Assembly (NCBI RefSeq): GCF_017874625.1 | Contig: NZ_JAGIKZ010000003.1 | Coordinates: forward strand, 124,001-188,000 | Source: Cytobacillus eiseniae | GTDB taxonomy: Bacteria > Bacillota > Bacilli > Bacillales > Cytobacillaceae | Reading direction: 5' to 3' | Length of the DNA: 64,000 nt | Part shown: positions 20,016-28,366 of the stretch, one piece after another | How the letters are laid out: each line of letters begins with the position of its first letter | Numbering within the stretch: position 1 is the first letter of the stretch | Notes under the pieces: model-generated | Told to the model about the DNA's origin: nothing | Databases searched by the model: none | Seen by the model: only the letters and a program-made list of their open reading frames with translations | Made by a program: the position numbers and the translations under genes

Positions 20016-21002
20016 TTACTTTTTTTGACGCTCCTGCCTTTCCCATAACCTTAAATGCGGATAAGGGTCAAAGGACCATTCAGTATAGCCATTGTCTTTA
20101 TAGATGCCATAGTGGAGATGTGGAGGGAATTTCCCTGATGTGCCTGGGGGGCCGTATCCGGAGCTGCCGACACCACCAATGAGCATGCCAGGCTCGACAA
20201 TTTGGCCAAGCTTTAAATCTTTCGCAAAACCGCTTAAATGGGCAAAGTAATGATAGTTATTATTAATATCACGAATGCCGATACGCCAGCCACCAAACCG
20301 ATTCCAGCCTTTCATTTCGATAATCCCGTAAGCTGTAGATCGGACAGGCACACCATAATCCGCAAAAATATCGGTTCCTTCATGTATTCTTCTGCCACCC
20401 CAGCCCCTAGCTGCTCCCCAAGTATTTTTATAACTGTAATTGCTTCTTAGAGGAACAGGGAATGCGTGGTCATCAAGGTTTAGCCGCCCGAAATGTTTAT
20501 AAATTTGTGCCTTTCCGACAATGATTCCGACTGTTTTATCCCTTTTATAATAATCCCATAACCCCATCTTAATATGATCATGTTCGGTCCCATAGGAAAG
20601 CAAATAGTTGGCAAAAGCAAACAGGACATCTTCATCACTAGTAGATGAAGCAAGTCCATCTCCATTTCCATCCATACCCATTCCATTGAAAAATCGTATC
20701 GATAATGGGTTTTCATCTTGATAATCAGGATTTAAAGGACCAGCCCATATTTCCGGCTTGAAATAGATCCCTGTGATTCCTTCTGCTTTTGGCAAATCCC
20801 TTCTTGACTGCCTGACATTTCGTTCATATTGATCGATTCCCGCAAGATAATACCAGGGGATATTTGTAACGAGTTCAACTCTTTTGTATAATTCCATTCG
20901 CTGATCATAAATCGATGTTTCGTTTGTTTCAGCAGCCTGTCCAGTAGAATAACAAATGAATGAAAAAAACATGGTTAAAATAACGGGAAAAATGAATCGC
21001 AC
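20016..21002 (-). CDS. lytH: M23 peptidase LytH (sporulation L-Ala-D-Glu endopeptidase)
   Basis: A 328-residue exported peptidase. From the GTG at 21002 (SD GGGAGGA, six-base spacing) it begins with a signal peptide ending near GQAAE. The C-terminal half is a LytM/M23 zinc domain: HEGTDIFADYGVPVRS and HLHYGIYKD provide the His/Asp ligands. The middle has an EF-hand-like GNGDGLAS stretch. In B. subtilis LytH (YunA) trims spore cortex precursors and is located next to yutC-lipA, as here. A longer frame to ATG 21071 exists but lacks an RBS. Confidence 0.92.
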   Translation of the reverse strand: MRFIFPVILTMFFSFICYSTGQAAETNETSIYDQRMELYKRVELVTNIPWYYLAGIDQYERNVRQSRRDLPKAEGITGIYFKPEIWAGPLNPDYQDENPLSIRFFNGMGMDGNGDGLASSTSDEDVLFAFANYLLSYGTEHDHIKMGLWDYYKRDKTVGIIVGKAQIYKHFGRLNLDDHAFPVPLRSNYSYKNTWGAARGWGGRRIHEGTDIFADYGVPVRSTAYGIIEMKGWNRFGGWRIGIRDINNNYHYFAHLSGFAKDLKLGQIVEPGMLIGGVGSSGYGPPGTSGKFPPHLHYGIYKDNGYTEWSFDPYPHLRLWERQERQKK

Positions 21003-21170
21003 AAAAATCCTCCCTTCTAAGTTTGTCTTGCTATTTAGTTTGTGAGATTTCAAAGTTTTCAACTCCATCAATTATTGGAAATCTCTTCTCTTCGACTTGT
21101 TCTTATAATTTCCATATGATAAAGTGACATCAGTGATGGATTAAAAAGTTTTGGATGAGGTGTGGATATT

Positions 21171-22088
21171 TTGAGTAAAAAGGAAGAATATTTACGTAAA
21201 CCAGATTGGCTTAAAATAAAGTTAAATACAAATGATAATTACACTGGCTTAAAGAAAATGATGCGGGAAAAAGGGTTAAATACAGTATGTGAGGAAGCGA
21301 AGTGTCCGAATATTCATGAATGCTGGGCAGAGAGACGTACAGCGACTTTCATGATTCTTGGTGATACATGTACAAGGGCTTGCCGCTTTTGTGCGGTGAA
21401 AACGGGCTTGCCTACTGAATTGGATTTACAGGAACCGGAAAGAGTAGCTGATTCTGTTGCCCTTATGAATTTAAAGCATGCGGTTGTGACTGCGGTAGCG
21501 AGGGACGATTTAAAAGATGGCGGTGCAGCTGTTTTTGCTGAAACGGTTCGAGCGATTAGAAGGAAGAGCCCTTTCACAAGCATTGAAGTGTTGCCTTCAG
21601 ATATGGGTGGAGTACTTGAGAATTTGAAGATGCTAATGGATGCCCGTCCAGATATTTTAAACCATAATATCGAAACGGTTGAACGATTAACTCCAAGAGT
21701 GCGTGCACGTGCAAAATATCATCGTTCATTAGAATTATTACGTCGGGCAAAAGAGCTGCAGCCAAATATTCCAACTAAATCAAGCTTGATGATTGGAATT
21801 GGTGAAACAAAGGAAGAAATTATTGAGACGATGGATGCATTACGAGCAAACCATGTGGACATTATGACAATTGGTCAATATTTGCAGCCATCTAAAAATC
21901 ATTTAAAGGTAGAAAAATATTATCACCCAGATGAATTTAAGGAATTAAAGGAAATTGCATTAAGCAAGGGCTTTAATCATTGTGAAGCTGGGCCGCTTGT
22001 ACGCTCTTCTTACCATGCAGACGAACAAGTAAATGCTGCGGCACAAAGAAAACAAGCATTAGGTGAGAAGGAAGCACAAGAGGCATAA
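21171..22088 (+). CDS. lipA: Lipoyl synthase
   Basis: A 305-residue radical-SAM enzyme that inserts two sulfurs into octanoyl groups of lipoyl domains. The auxiliary cluster cysteines are in [12 protein letters not shown] and the radical-SAM motif is CTRACRFC; the RSSYHADEQ motif ends the family core. The TTG at 21171, after GAGGTG, gives a start ([14 protein letters not shown]) aligning with B. subtilis LipA; a GTG at 21162 is the alternative. The auxiliary cluster is consumed in each turnover, so the nearby suf, nfu and erpA genes are relevant. Confidence 0.97.
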   Translation: MSKKEEYLRKPDWLKIKLNTNDNYTGLKKMMREKGLNTVCEEAKCPNIHECWAERRTATFMILGDTCTRACRFCAVKTGLPTELDLQEPERVADSVALMNLKHAVVTAVARDDLKDGGAAVFAETVRAIRRKSPFTSIEVLPSDMGGVLENLKMLMDARPDILNHNIETVERLTPRVRARAKYHRSLELLRRAKELQPNIPTKSSLMIGIGETKEEIIETMDALRANHVDIMTIGQYLQPSKNHLKVEKYYHPDEFKELKEIALSKGFNHCEAGPLVRSSYHADEQVNAAAQRKQALGEKEAQEA

Positions 22089-22126
22089 CTTACTTATACG
22101 TAAGATTCAATTAAAAAACTCAAAAG

Positions 22127-22157
22127 GAGTTCAGCGAGATAAGCTGAACTCTTTTTC
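22127..22157. terminator. Bidirectional terminator between lipA and the spore lipoprotein gene
   Basis: GAGTTCAGC / GCTGAACTC stem with T5 on the plus side and A-rich sequence on the other, between convergent genes. Confidence 0.85.
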
Positions 22158-22164
22158 TAAAGAT

Positions 22165-22740
22165 TTATTTTCCTTGTGAAGAGGGTTGCTTGATTTCATT
22201 AATCAGTTTGTCGATTGCGAAATGTGCGTTTCGGCTGTCAGCATCTAATGTAGCGAAGCTTTCGACATTTTTTCGTAAAGCGGTGTTGTCGCTTACATAA
22301 ATGTGATACCAGCTTGGGACAACCGATTGTGCCATTTTCTTCACTTGGTCTGCTGTTTGTTTGTCATTATCAGTATCTGTTGCATAAATAATGATCACTT
22401 CTCGGTCGGTCACGAGTGTAGAAACATCGTCCACATGTGGGACTTCTGTGCAGTATTTTCCGATGATATCTGCAATTTTTTCTCGATCAATGGCAGCATA
22501 GTGATTATAAGAAACATTTTCACCAGCGATTGGACTTCTTTGATGACGTACATAACCGAAATCTTCACTTTTATTAGTCGAACCATTGTTTCGATTGTAT
22601 ATATCTGCACGCTGGTCATTGACATTAATCGTTTGCCCACTTTCCTCATACAATTGATCATGTGCCGTATTGCTATTATTTTGACAGGCAGTTAAAGCTG
22701 CGAGTCCACAAATACTAAAAATAATGAATGATTTATTTAT
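22165..22740 (-). CDS. yutC: YhcN/YlaJ-type sporulation lipoprotein (YutC-like), apparent ATA start
   Basis: A lipoprotein of about 191 residues. The signal NKSFIIFSICGLAALTAC ends in lipobox LTAC (Cys19 if the ATA is residue 1). The rest has the YhcN/YlaJ pattern: Asn/Asp-rich linker, then a domain with DREVIIIYATDTDNDKQTADQVKK and VPSWYHIYVSDN. The excellent SD GAGGAGGTG sits six bases before an ATA codon at 22740-22738; no ATG, GTG or TTG is suitably placed. The upstream ATG at 22776 has no RBS and would add 12 residues before the signal peptide. Convergent with lipA, as in B. subtilis. Confidence 0.82.
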   Translation of the reverse strand: MNKSFIIFSICGLAALTACQNNSNTAHDQLYEESGQTINVNDQRADIYNRNNGSTNKSEDFGYVRHQRSPIAGENVSYNHYAAIDREKIADIIGKYCTEVPHVDDVSTLVTDREVIIIYATDTDNDKQTADQVKKMAQSVVPSWYHIYVSDNTALRKNVESFATLDADSRNAHFAIDKLINEIKQPSSQGK

Positions 22741-22826
22741 TTGAAACACCTCCTCATTTATAGAATGACCAAGCATTTATTTTTTTCTCTTAGTAATTGA
22801 TGGAGAATCAGTTATAATTTAATTAG

Positions 22827-23071
22827 GGTCATTTCTAAAAGTTGTTGATTTTGAATCAAATGTGAAAGTATGTTCGACCAACTAGGTCGGTTGATTGGAG
22901 CGGAAGGTGCGAGACTCCTGCGGGATGCGTGGGACAGCTGAGACCCCGCAGGCGCAAGTGCGCCGAGGAGGCTCAGCGCCCACCCCGCGGAAAGGGAGCA
23001 CACGTACGCGGAAATCAACCTTTACCAACTTTATCTAAATTAGCAACAATGTTTGCGAAAGAACAGCCTTT
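22827..23071 (+). repeat. MITE-like element, copy R4
   Basis: A 245-base copy, left end TTTCTAAAAGTTGTTG, right end AGCAACAATGTTTGCGAAAGAACAGCC. The GC-rich middle reads GAGCGGAAGGTGCGAGACTC, GCTGAGACCCCGCAGG, GAGGAGGCTCAGCG and CCGCGGAAAGGGAGCA. It ends 28 bases before yutD. Confidence 0.9.
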
Positions 23072-23098
23072 AATTAAAGTTAGCGGTTGGAGTAGAGG

Positions 23099-23383
23099 GT
23101 GAGAATCTTGATTTGTATTAACAATATTTGCTATGAGATCATTGAAGAAAAACGTGATGGATTTAATGAAGAAGCTTTTCGTGGTAGGTATAGTGAAATT
23201 TTGACGAGATATGATTATATTGTCGGAGACTGGGGCTATGGCCAGCTAAGATTAAGAGGGTTTTTCGATGATCAAAATCAGAAAGCAACATTTGATACGA
23301 AAATCAGTACATTAACAGAATATTTATATGAGTACTGTAATTTTGGCTGTGCCTATTTTGTAGCAAAGAAAATAGGCAAGTAA
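23099..23383 (+). CDS. yutD: YutD family protein
   Basis: A 94-residue soluble protein of the YutD-like (DUF1027) family, recognisable by FRGRYSEILTRYDYIVGDWGYGQLRLRGFF. Role unknown; the family is confined to Firmicutes. The GTG at 23099 (GGAG six bases upstream) and the TTG at 23108 (GAGGGTG six bases upstream) are both possible starts. The repeat R4 forms its upstream region, so its promoter must lie within or before that repeat. A terminator follows directly. Confidence 0.88.
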   Translation: MRILICINNICYEIIEEKRDGFNEEAFRGRYSEILTRYDYIVGDWGYGQLRLRGFFDDQNQKATFDTKISTLTEYLYEYCNFGCAYFVAKKIGK

Positions 23384-23384
23384 C

Positions 23385-23421
23385 AAAAGGGCGATCAGAA
23401 AAATACTGATTGCCCTTTTTG
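23385..23421. terminator. Terminator after yutD
   Basis: AAAGGGCGATCAG / CTGATTGCCCTTT stem followed by TT; also usable by the convergent gene at 23441. Confidence 0.82.
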
Positions 23422-23440
23422 TCGTCTGTTTGTGCAAATC

Positions 23441-23719
23441 CTAATAAGGGGATTGTGTGCTTTCTTCCGGGTCATCATGAGGAGGGTGAGCCCCATCCAT
23501 TTGCCTCGGCAACCCTTCATGCAAGTCTTTATTTGTGAAAGTAAAGGCACTATATTTTCGTTGGCCAGCACGCCAAGGGGTACTTTTATTTTCTACAGGT
23601 TCTTCATTATTAAAGGGGGAACCGTAGGCGCCTTCAGGCAATTCCTCAGCAGTTAGATTATTCCTCTGTGCGATAACATTTGAAAAATCTGCGTATACTT
23701 CTTCATCCTTCCTTGCCAT
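23441..23719 (-). CDS. Uncharacterised small hydrophilic protein
   Basis: A 92-residue, charged, Pro-rich protein starting MARKDEEVYADFSNVIAQRN with a C-terminal HPPHDDPEES tail. No membrane segment or signal. ATG 23719 with AAAGGGG six bases before it is the start; a longer frame to 23872 overlaps the upstream gene and has no RBS. I do not recognise a domain; similar short proteins occur in Bacillus but have no assigned role. It follows the DUF3055 gene by 88 bases on the same strand. Confidence 0.7.
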   Translation of the reverse strand: MARKDEEVYADFSNVIAQRNNLTAEELPEGAYGSPFNNEEPVENKSTPWRAGQRKYSAFTFTNKDLHEGLPRQMDGAHPPHDDPEESTQSPY

Positions 23720-23807
23720 TTTAATCCCCTTTCTGTTTCTTTTAAATGAAAAAAGGAGAACCCTCATAAGAAAAGGCTCTCCCTTAGTATTTGTGTTAAA
23801 AGGATTA

Positions 23808-24074
23808 TTAAACAAGCTCCATGAGAAAGGAGCGTAATTCCTCTGCATCTTCTTCAGAAAGGTTAAAGGCATATTCTAAATACCCTTCTTCATTTAAATC
23901 ATCTTCTCCGATAATGGCAAAGCGATTGCTTTGAATATCGAGTACGATTTGTTTCCCATAGTATCGGTCAGATTGAATGATGGCTAAATCAAAACGCTGG
24001 TTTTCACATACAAAGCTAACAAATCGAGTTCTTGTATCTACAAGGTCGTCATATAAAAAGAAACGTTCGGTCAT
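23808..24074 (-). CDS. DUF3055 / SAV0927 family protein
   Basis: An 88-residue soluble acidic protein, MTERFFLYDD...TRTRFVSFV, with FDLAIIQSDRYYGKQIVLDIQS and a C-terminal helix SEEDAEELRSFLMELV. This fits the small DUF3055 family known from Bacillus and Staphylococcus; function unknown. Start fixed by AAAGGAG eight bases before ATG 24074. Transcribed away from the EAL gene; the shared upstream region is 24075-24253. Confidence 0.75.
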   Translation of the reverse strand: MTERFFLYDDLVDTRTRFVSFVCENQRFDLAIIQSDRYYGKQIVLDIQSNRFAIIGEDDLNEEGYLEYAFNLSEEDAEELRSFLMELV

Positions 24075-24253
24075 AGTTTGTTCTCCTTTTGCCGCAATTA
24101 TAAAATGCTTACTTTCTATCTTAACAGAATTATGTATTTTTCTCACTTTGTATAAATATTATTTCCATATTTCATTCTACTAAGGGAAATTTTAGCTGGA
24201 AATGTGATAAAATATGGACATGAAGTTAGTCGCACCTGAGAGGAATGAAGCAA

Positions 24254-25555
24254 ATGGTCCATCAACGCAAGATACGATCAAGTTTTGGCAAATGGATGAA
24301 ACTCTTTCTGCCATTACAAAAGATGCGATTTTTTCCACCTCAGTTTCTTGTTCGTGACCCGATTACAAAAGGGGTATGGAAAGCTTTTAATAGTGGAAAT
24401 GAAGTAGCAATTGTCGTTTTTAATATAAAAAATTTACGTGAACTTCCTGACCAGCTTGGCCAGCAGGGATATACAAAATTTATTGCCTGTCTTAAGAAAG
24501 TCTTTCAAGAGGTCGTTAAACAAGAAATAGATTCAGAGGAAGTTATTGCTCTTCATGATTATTCCAGTGATGGACTTACATTATTATTATCAATTGATCA
24601 TAGTCAATATTGTGTCACAGAAATTGATAAAAAAATGAAGAAAATTTTGCGTGAAGCAGAAAAAAACCTTTATACAGAGATGCCTGCGGCAAGCCCAGTT
24701 TTTGATATGGGATACATGTTTATTGAAAAGAAGCATTACTCTATTCAAGAAGCGATTATGAAAGCTCATCAGCAAGCATTGGCAATGGCAGAAAAGCGTG
24801 TGCAATCTGAATTTAATGAAATGCTGTACGCATTAAATAAAATTATTGCTAAAAAGGATATTCGAATGCTTGCACAGCCAATTATTAATGTAGCCACAGG
24901 AGAAGTAAAGGCATGGGAAATGCTGACGCGCGGACCAAAAGGAACGGGATTAGAAAGTCCTTTACAGTTATTCTCTGTTGCTAAACAAACGGGACTGCTC
25001 TACGATTTGGAAATGATTGTTTTCGAAAAAATAATCGAACAAATTAAAGCAACAGGATGCAGGCAAGATATTTTTATTAATTTCACCCCGCTTACAATTG
25101 GAAATGAACGGTTCGTTAGGGATATAAAGAAAATGCTCGCAAAACATAAAAACATTCTTCCTAGTCAGCTTACCCTTGAAGTAACAGAACGGGATTCGAT
25201 CGAGGGAATGGACAACCTTTTATATAATATAAAGGTATTGCGAACATGGGGATTCAAGATTGCGGTAGATGATACAGGGGCTGGATATGCAAGCTTACAT
25301 TCCATTAGTGAAATTATGCCGGATATTATAAAAATTGATCGTTCGGTTATTCAGGATATTGATAAAAACTCTGTGAAAGAGTCGATGCTTCAGGGACTGC
25401 TATTAATTGCAAGAGAGGCTGGTTCTTTAGTAGTTGCTGAAGGCATTGAAAATAAAGATGAAGCATTAGTTCTTTCAAGAAATAAGGTTGATTTAGCACA
25501 AGGGTATTTCTACTCTCGGCCGCGGGCTTTAGAGAAGGGGCTTAAATCATCTTAA
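24254..25555 (+). CDS. EAL-domain c-di-GMP phosphodiesterase with degenerate GGDEF-like domain
   Basis: A 433-residue cytoplasmic protein. Residues 1-185 resemble a GGDEF fold without the active-site motif (DYSSDGLTL in its place). The EAL domain follows: EML starts at E222, then NFTP, EVTER, DDTGAGYASL, IKIDRSVI, AEGIE and QGYFYSRP; these carry the usual metal-binding Glu/Asn/Asp residues and the catalytic Glu, so hydrolysis of c-di-GMP is likely. ATG 24254, nine bases after GAGAGGA, is a better start than ATG 24245. Lies just upstream of yutE and may be cotranscribed with it. Confidence 0.9.
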   Translation: MVHQRKIRSSFGKWMKLFLPLQKMRFFPPQFLVRDPITKGVWKAFNSGNEVAIVVFNIKNLRELPDQLGQQGYTKFIACLKKVFQEVVKQEIDSEEVIALHDYSSDGLTLLLSIDHSQYCVTEIDKKMKKILREAEKNLYTEMPAASPVFDMGYMFIEKKHYSIQEAIMKAHQQALAMAEKRVQSEFNEMLYALNKIIAKKDIRMLAQPIINVATGEVKAWEMLTRGPKGTGLESPLQLFSVAKQTGLLYDLEMIVFEKIIEQIKATGCRQDIFINFTPLTIGNERFVRDIKKMLAKHKNILPSQLTLEVTERDSIEGMDNLLYNIKVLRTWGFKIAVDDTGAGYASLHSISEIMPDIIKIDRSVIQDIDKNSVKESMLQGLLLIAREAGSLVVAEGIENKDEALVLSRNKVDLAQGYFYSRPRALEKGLKSS

Positions 25556-25574
25556 TTGCAGAAGGGTGAGAATC

Positions 25575-26012
25575 ATGTATTTTGTTGACAGAGAAAAGAT
25601 CGAAAAAACGCTTATCTATTTAGAAGAGCAAATTTCTTTATTCGAGCAAGTGAATAATTGGGAATCTATCATTGAAAGAACAGCAATGGAGCGGGCTACA
25701 CATATGATTATTGAAGCCATCCTCGATGTTGGAAATGCAATGATTGATGGATTCATCATGAGGGATCCTGGAAGCTATGAAGATATTGTTGATATTTTGG
25801 ATGATGAAAAAGTGATTCATGATGAACTAAGTGTCAGCTGTAAACAAATCATTAAATACCGAAAGATGTTAGTTCAATCGTATTTAGACATCAATCATGA
25901 AGAAGTAGCAGTTATGTTTACGAAACATCTTCCTGTAATCAAGCATTTTCCTTCAAGAGTAAGGGAATACTTGTTAAATGAGTTAGGACCAGTTTCAGCA
26001 TTTCGCAACTAG
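25575..26012 (+). CDS. yutE: DUF86 / HepT-like protein YutE
   Basis: A 145-residue all-helical DUF86 protein. ATG 25575 after AGAAGGGTGAG gives MYFVDREKIEKTL, the family start in Bacillus. The conserved IDGFIMRDPGSYEDIVDIL and C-terminal LNELGPVSAF stretches are clear. HepT toxins of this fold use an R-X4-6-H-X-Y motif; here RKMLVQSY lacks the His, and no MNT nucleotidyltransferase antitoxin is adjacent, so a toxin role is not supported. Terminator at 26026. Confidence 0.9.
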   Translation: MYFVDREKIEKTLIYLEEQISLFEQVNNWESIIERTAMERATHMIIEAILDVGNAMIDGFIMRDPGSYEDIVDILDDEKVIHDELSVSCKQIIKYRKMLVQSYLDINHEEVAVMFTKHLPVIKHFPSRVREYLLNELGPVSAFRN

Positions 26013-26025
26013 AAAAAATAAGAGT

Positions 26026-26055
26026 AGGTCGGATTCGCTCCGGCCTTTTTATTTT
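26026..26055 (+). terminator. Terminator after yutE
   Basis: AGGTCGGA / CTCCGGCCT stem (one G-T) then TTTTTATTTTTT. Confidence 0.85.
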
Positions 26056-26059
26056 TTGA

Positions 26060-26309
26060 GAAGGCTGTTTTCGCAAACAATGTTGTATATTAAGATATAG
26101 TTGGTAAAGGTTGATTTCCGCTCCAGGTTGCTCCCTTTCCGCGGGGTTGGCGATGAGCCTCCTCGTCGCTTTCGCTCCTGCGGGGTCTCATCTGTCCAAC
26201 GCATCCCGCAGGAGTCTCGCACCTTCCACTCCAATCAACCGACCTATTTGGTAAAACATTCATTCTAACATTTGATTTAAAAACAACTATCTTTAAGTAA
26301 ACAGCCTTT
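26060..26309 (-). repeat. MITE-like element, copy R5 (inverted)
   Basis: A 250-base copy in reverse orientation to R4: AAGGCTGTTTTCGCAAACAATG at left, ATCTTTAAGTAAACAGCCTTT at right, with GCTCCCTTTCCGCGGGG, GAGCCTCCTCGTCGC and CTCCTGCGGGGTCTC inside. It ends about 60 bases before yutF. Confidence 0.9.
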
Positions 26310-26369
26310 AATAAAAATATGCTCGCTCTTTCATTAATTATAAGTAAAGTTTGCATAGAGGTGATAGGA

Positions 26370-27134
26370 ATGAAGAATTACAAAGGATATTTAATTGACC
26401 TTGATGGAACGATGTATCGAGGAAACGAGCTCATTAAAGAAGCAGCCGATTTTGTCAATCATCTAATTAAGAAGGATTTGCCTTATTTATTTGTCACAAA
26501 TAACTCATCAAGAACACCAGCTCAAGTGGCTGAAAAGCTTCGTTCATTTTCGATTCCAGCAGTAGCGGAGCAAGTTTTTACAACGAGTTTAGCAACAGCT
26601 AATTACCTATATGATTTAAAAAAGGATGCTTCCGTATTTGTAATTGGTGAAGAAGGGATTCGTGAAGCGCTAGTAAATAAGGGATTTCGCATCGCGGAAG
26701 AAGAGGCTGATTTTGTAGTTGTTGGCATTGATCGATCGATCACCTATGAAAAGCTCGCATCAGCATGCTTAGCTGTTCGCAATGGAGCTATTTTCATCTC
26801 AACAAACGGGGACATCGCAATACCGACAGAACGAGGTCTATTGCCTGGGAATGGTTCATTAACTTCTGTTATTGCAGTATCGACACAAACGAAGCCACTT
26901 TTTATCGGGAAGCCTGAACCAATCATCATGGAACAAGCACTGCAAGTACTGGGCACGAAAAAATCCGAAACGCTGATGGTTGGGGATAATTACGATACAG
27001 ATATATTAGCCGGAATGAATGCAGGAGTGGATACTCTCCTCGTCCACACAGGTGTGACAACAGAGCAATTGCTTGCAGGCTACGAAAAAAAACCTACATA
27101 TGTTGTTCATACACTAAAGGATTGGATAATATAA
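26370..27134 (+). CDS. yutF: HAD-IIA family phosphatase YutF (NagD-like)
   Basis: A 254-residue cytoplasmic phosphatase of the HAD superfamily. Motif I DLDGTMYRG is at about residues 9-17, motif II VTNNSSRT near 43, the motif III lysine is in IGKPEP and motif IV is GDNYDTDI. The cap domain between gives the NagD/TIGR01457 type acting on sugar phosphates or p-nitrophenyl phosphate; natural substrate not certain. ATG 26370 follows GAGGTGATAGGA; the frame reaches back to 26319 without an RBS. Confidence 0.92.
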   Translation: MKNYKGYLIDLDGTMYRGNELIKEAADFVNHLIKKDLPYLFVTNNSSRTPAQVAEKLRSFSIPAVAEQVFTTSLATANYLYDLKKDASVFVIGEEGIREALVNKGFRIAEEEADFVVVGIDRSITYEKLASACLAVRNGAIFISTNGDIAIPTERGLLPGNGSLTSVIAVSTQTKPLFIGKPEPIIMEQALQVLGTKKSETLMVGDNYDTDILAGMNAGVDTLLVHTGVTTEQLLAGYEKKPTYVVHTLKDWII

Positions 27135-27151
27135 TTAAGTCACTAAAAAGG

Positions 27152-27228
27152 TAAAACCGCTTTGATTTGGCTGTCTCCACCTCATTTAATTAAAAGGAGC
27201 AGAGCATAAAAATCTAAGCGGTTTTTTG
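27152..27228 (+). terminator. Large hairpin terminator after yutF
   Basis: AAACCGCTTTGATTT pairs with AAATCTAAGCGGTTT across a loop of about 45 bases, followed by T6. Confidence 0.65.
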
Positions 27229-27261
27229 TTTTCAAAAAAATATGAAAGAGGACAGTAAACT

Positions 27262-27355
27262 ATCTAGCTCCTGTGCCTCTTGATATGTTTCCTATATCTT
27301 AGTTAGGTTCCTTCAAAATTTGTACGACAATAACCTCGGGCTTGCGCTTATCTAT
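27262..27355 (+). repeat. Decayed family A repeat, copy 2
   Basis: TCTAGCTCCTGTGCCT, GTTTCC, TTTGTACGAC and CGGGCTTGCGC keep the order of family A with many changes. It runs into the 3' end of yutG. Confidence 0.45.
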
Positions 27356-27852
27356 TTTGCTCCACTTGCCCGGTGTGCTAGGCGGCTAGAAGCAGCGGCT
27401 GCAATTGCTCCAACAATGTCATCTAAGAAAGTATGGCATTTACCTGAATTCTTATCATTTAAGTCATGCAAGATGCCAGGCTTCAATTTATCAATATAAC
27501 CGAAGTTTGTTAACCCAATGGAACCATATACATTTACAATCGATAACGCTAAAACTTCATCGACTCCATAAAGGCCTTCATCACTTTCGATTACACCTTG
27601 CAGTGGCTCTTGGAGCTTCTTTTCTTCTGCAAGTCTATCAAGCTGAATGCCTGTTAAAACAGCATTTTGTACCTCCCGTTTAGACAGTACACGTTCCACA
27701 TTCTCAATGCATACGTCCATTTGTAAATCTGGATGGTATTTTTCTTGCAGAAAGAACACTAAATCGGCAATATCTTGAATTTTAACCCCTCGTTCATGCA
27801 GCCATTTTCGTGCAGTTTGTTCAATTTTATCAACTGATTTTTCTTCGTTCAT
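27352..27852 (-). CDS. yutG: YutG, phosphatidylglycerophosphatase A-like protein
   Basis: A 166-residue protein of the PgpA family as found in Bacillus (YutG). Patterns include YGVDEVLALSIVNVYGSIGLTNFGYIDK and HTFLDDIVGAIAAAA near the C-terminus, where the phosphatase fold has its acidic metal site. The Bacillus members lack the strongly hydrophobic spans of enterobacterial PgpA, so a membrane-lipid role is uncertain. ATG 27852 after AGGTGG is preferred to a GTG at 27861 that lies within the SD. Confidence 0.88.
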   Translation of the reverse strand: MNEEKSVDKIEQTARKWLHERGVKIQDIADLVFFLQEKYHPDLQMDVCIENVERVLSKREVQNAVLTGIQLDRLAEEKKLQEPLQGVIESDEGLYGVDEVLALSIVNVYGSIGLTNFGYIDKLKPGILHDLNDKNSGKCHTFLDDIVGAIAAAASSRLAHRASGAK

Positions 27853-28038
27853 CGGCTCCACCTATTTCTTGTTATTTTTCCTTAAATATATACCGACAGG
27901 CAAGAATTTATGCCATGTCTGATAGTTGGAAATATCTACCCTTTATCTTATCCTAGCTATTCTTAATTAATCAAGCGAAGGAAAAAAACAAGTTTTGCAA
28001 GATTCCTTCATATATATGTTCTAAAGCTCTGGAAAAAC

Positions 28039-28346
28039 AAGGCTCTTTTCGAAAAGCTTGTTGTTTTATATCAAATATTTGGATGATTGGGTTTACCAAA
28101 TAGGTCGGTTGATTGGAGCGGAAGGTGCGACACTCCTCGAAAATGCTATCACATTTCCTTCGTGCGGTGTCATTCAGGATGTTTATTCAATGTCCTGCGG
28201 GATGCGTAGGACAGCTGAGACCTAAGCAGGAGCGTGAGCGACGAGGAGGCTCAAGCGGACTACCCCGCGGAAAGGGAGCACACGTACGCGGAAATCAACC
28301 TTTACCAATGAAGTGTAAAATAGCAACAGTGTTTGTGAAAACAGCC
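28039..28346 (+). repeat. MITE-like element, copy R6
   Basis: A 308-base copy: AAGGCTCTTTTCGAAAAGCTTG at left, GCAACAGTGTTTGTGAAAACAGCC at right. It carries the same extra segment (CGAAAATGC...TTCCTTCGTGCGGTGT) found inverted in R1. It ends only six bases before the RBS of yutH. The rest of 27853-28038 shows no gene. Confidence 0.9.
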
Positions 28347-28366
28347 AAAAACAAAGAGGTGTGATC

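Noticed and set aside
22812-23018. 68-codon minus-strand frame in R4
   Set aside because: Product of the GC-rich centre of the repeat; no RBS and not conserved between copies.
25575-26012. HepT-type toxin of a toxin-antitoxin pair
   Set aside because: The R-X4-6-H-X-Y motif lacks its His and no MNT antitoxin gene is adjacent; YutE orthologues are stand-alone.
28113-28364. 83-codon frame upstream of yutH
   Set aside because: Translation of repeat R6; overlaps the yutH RBS and start.
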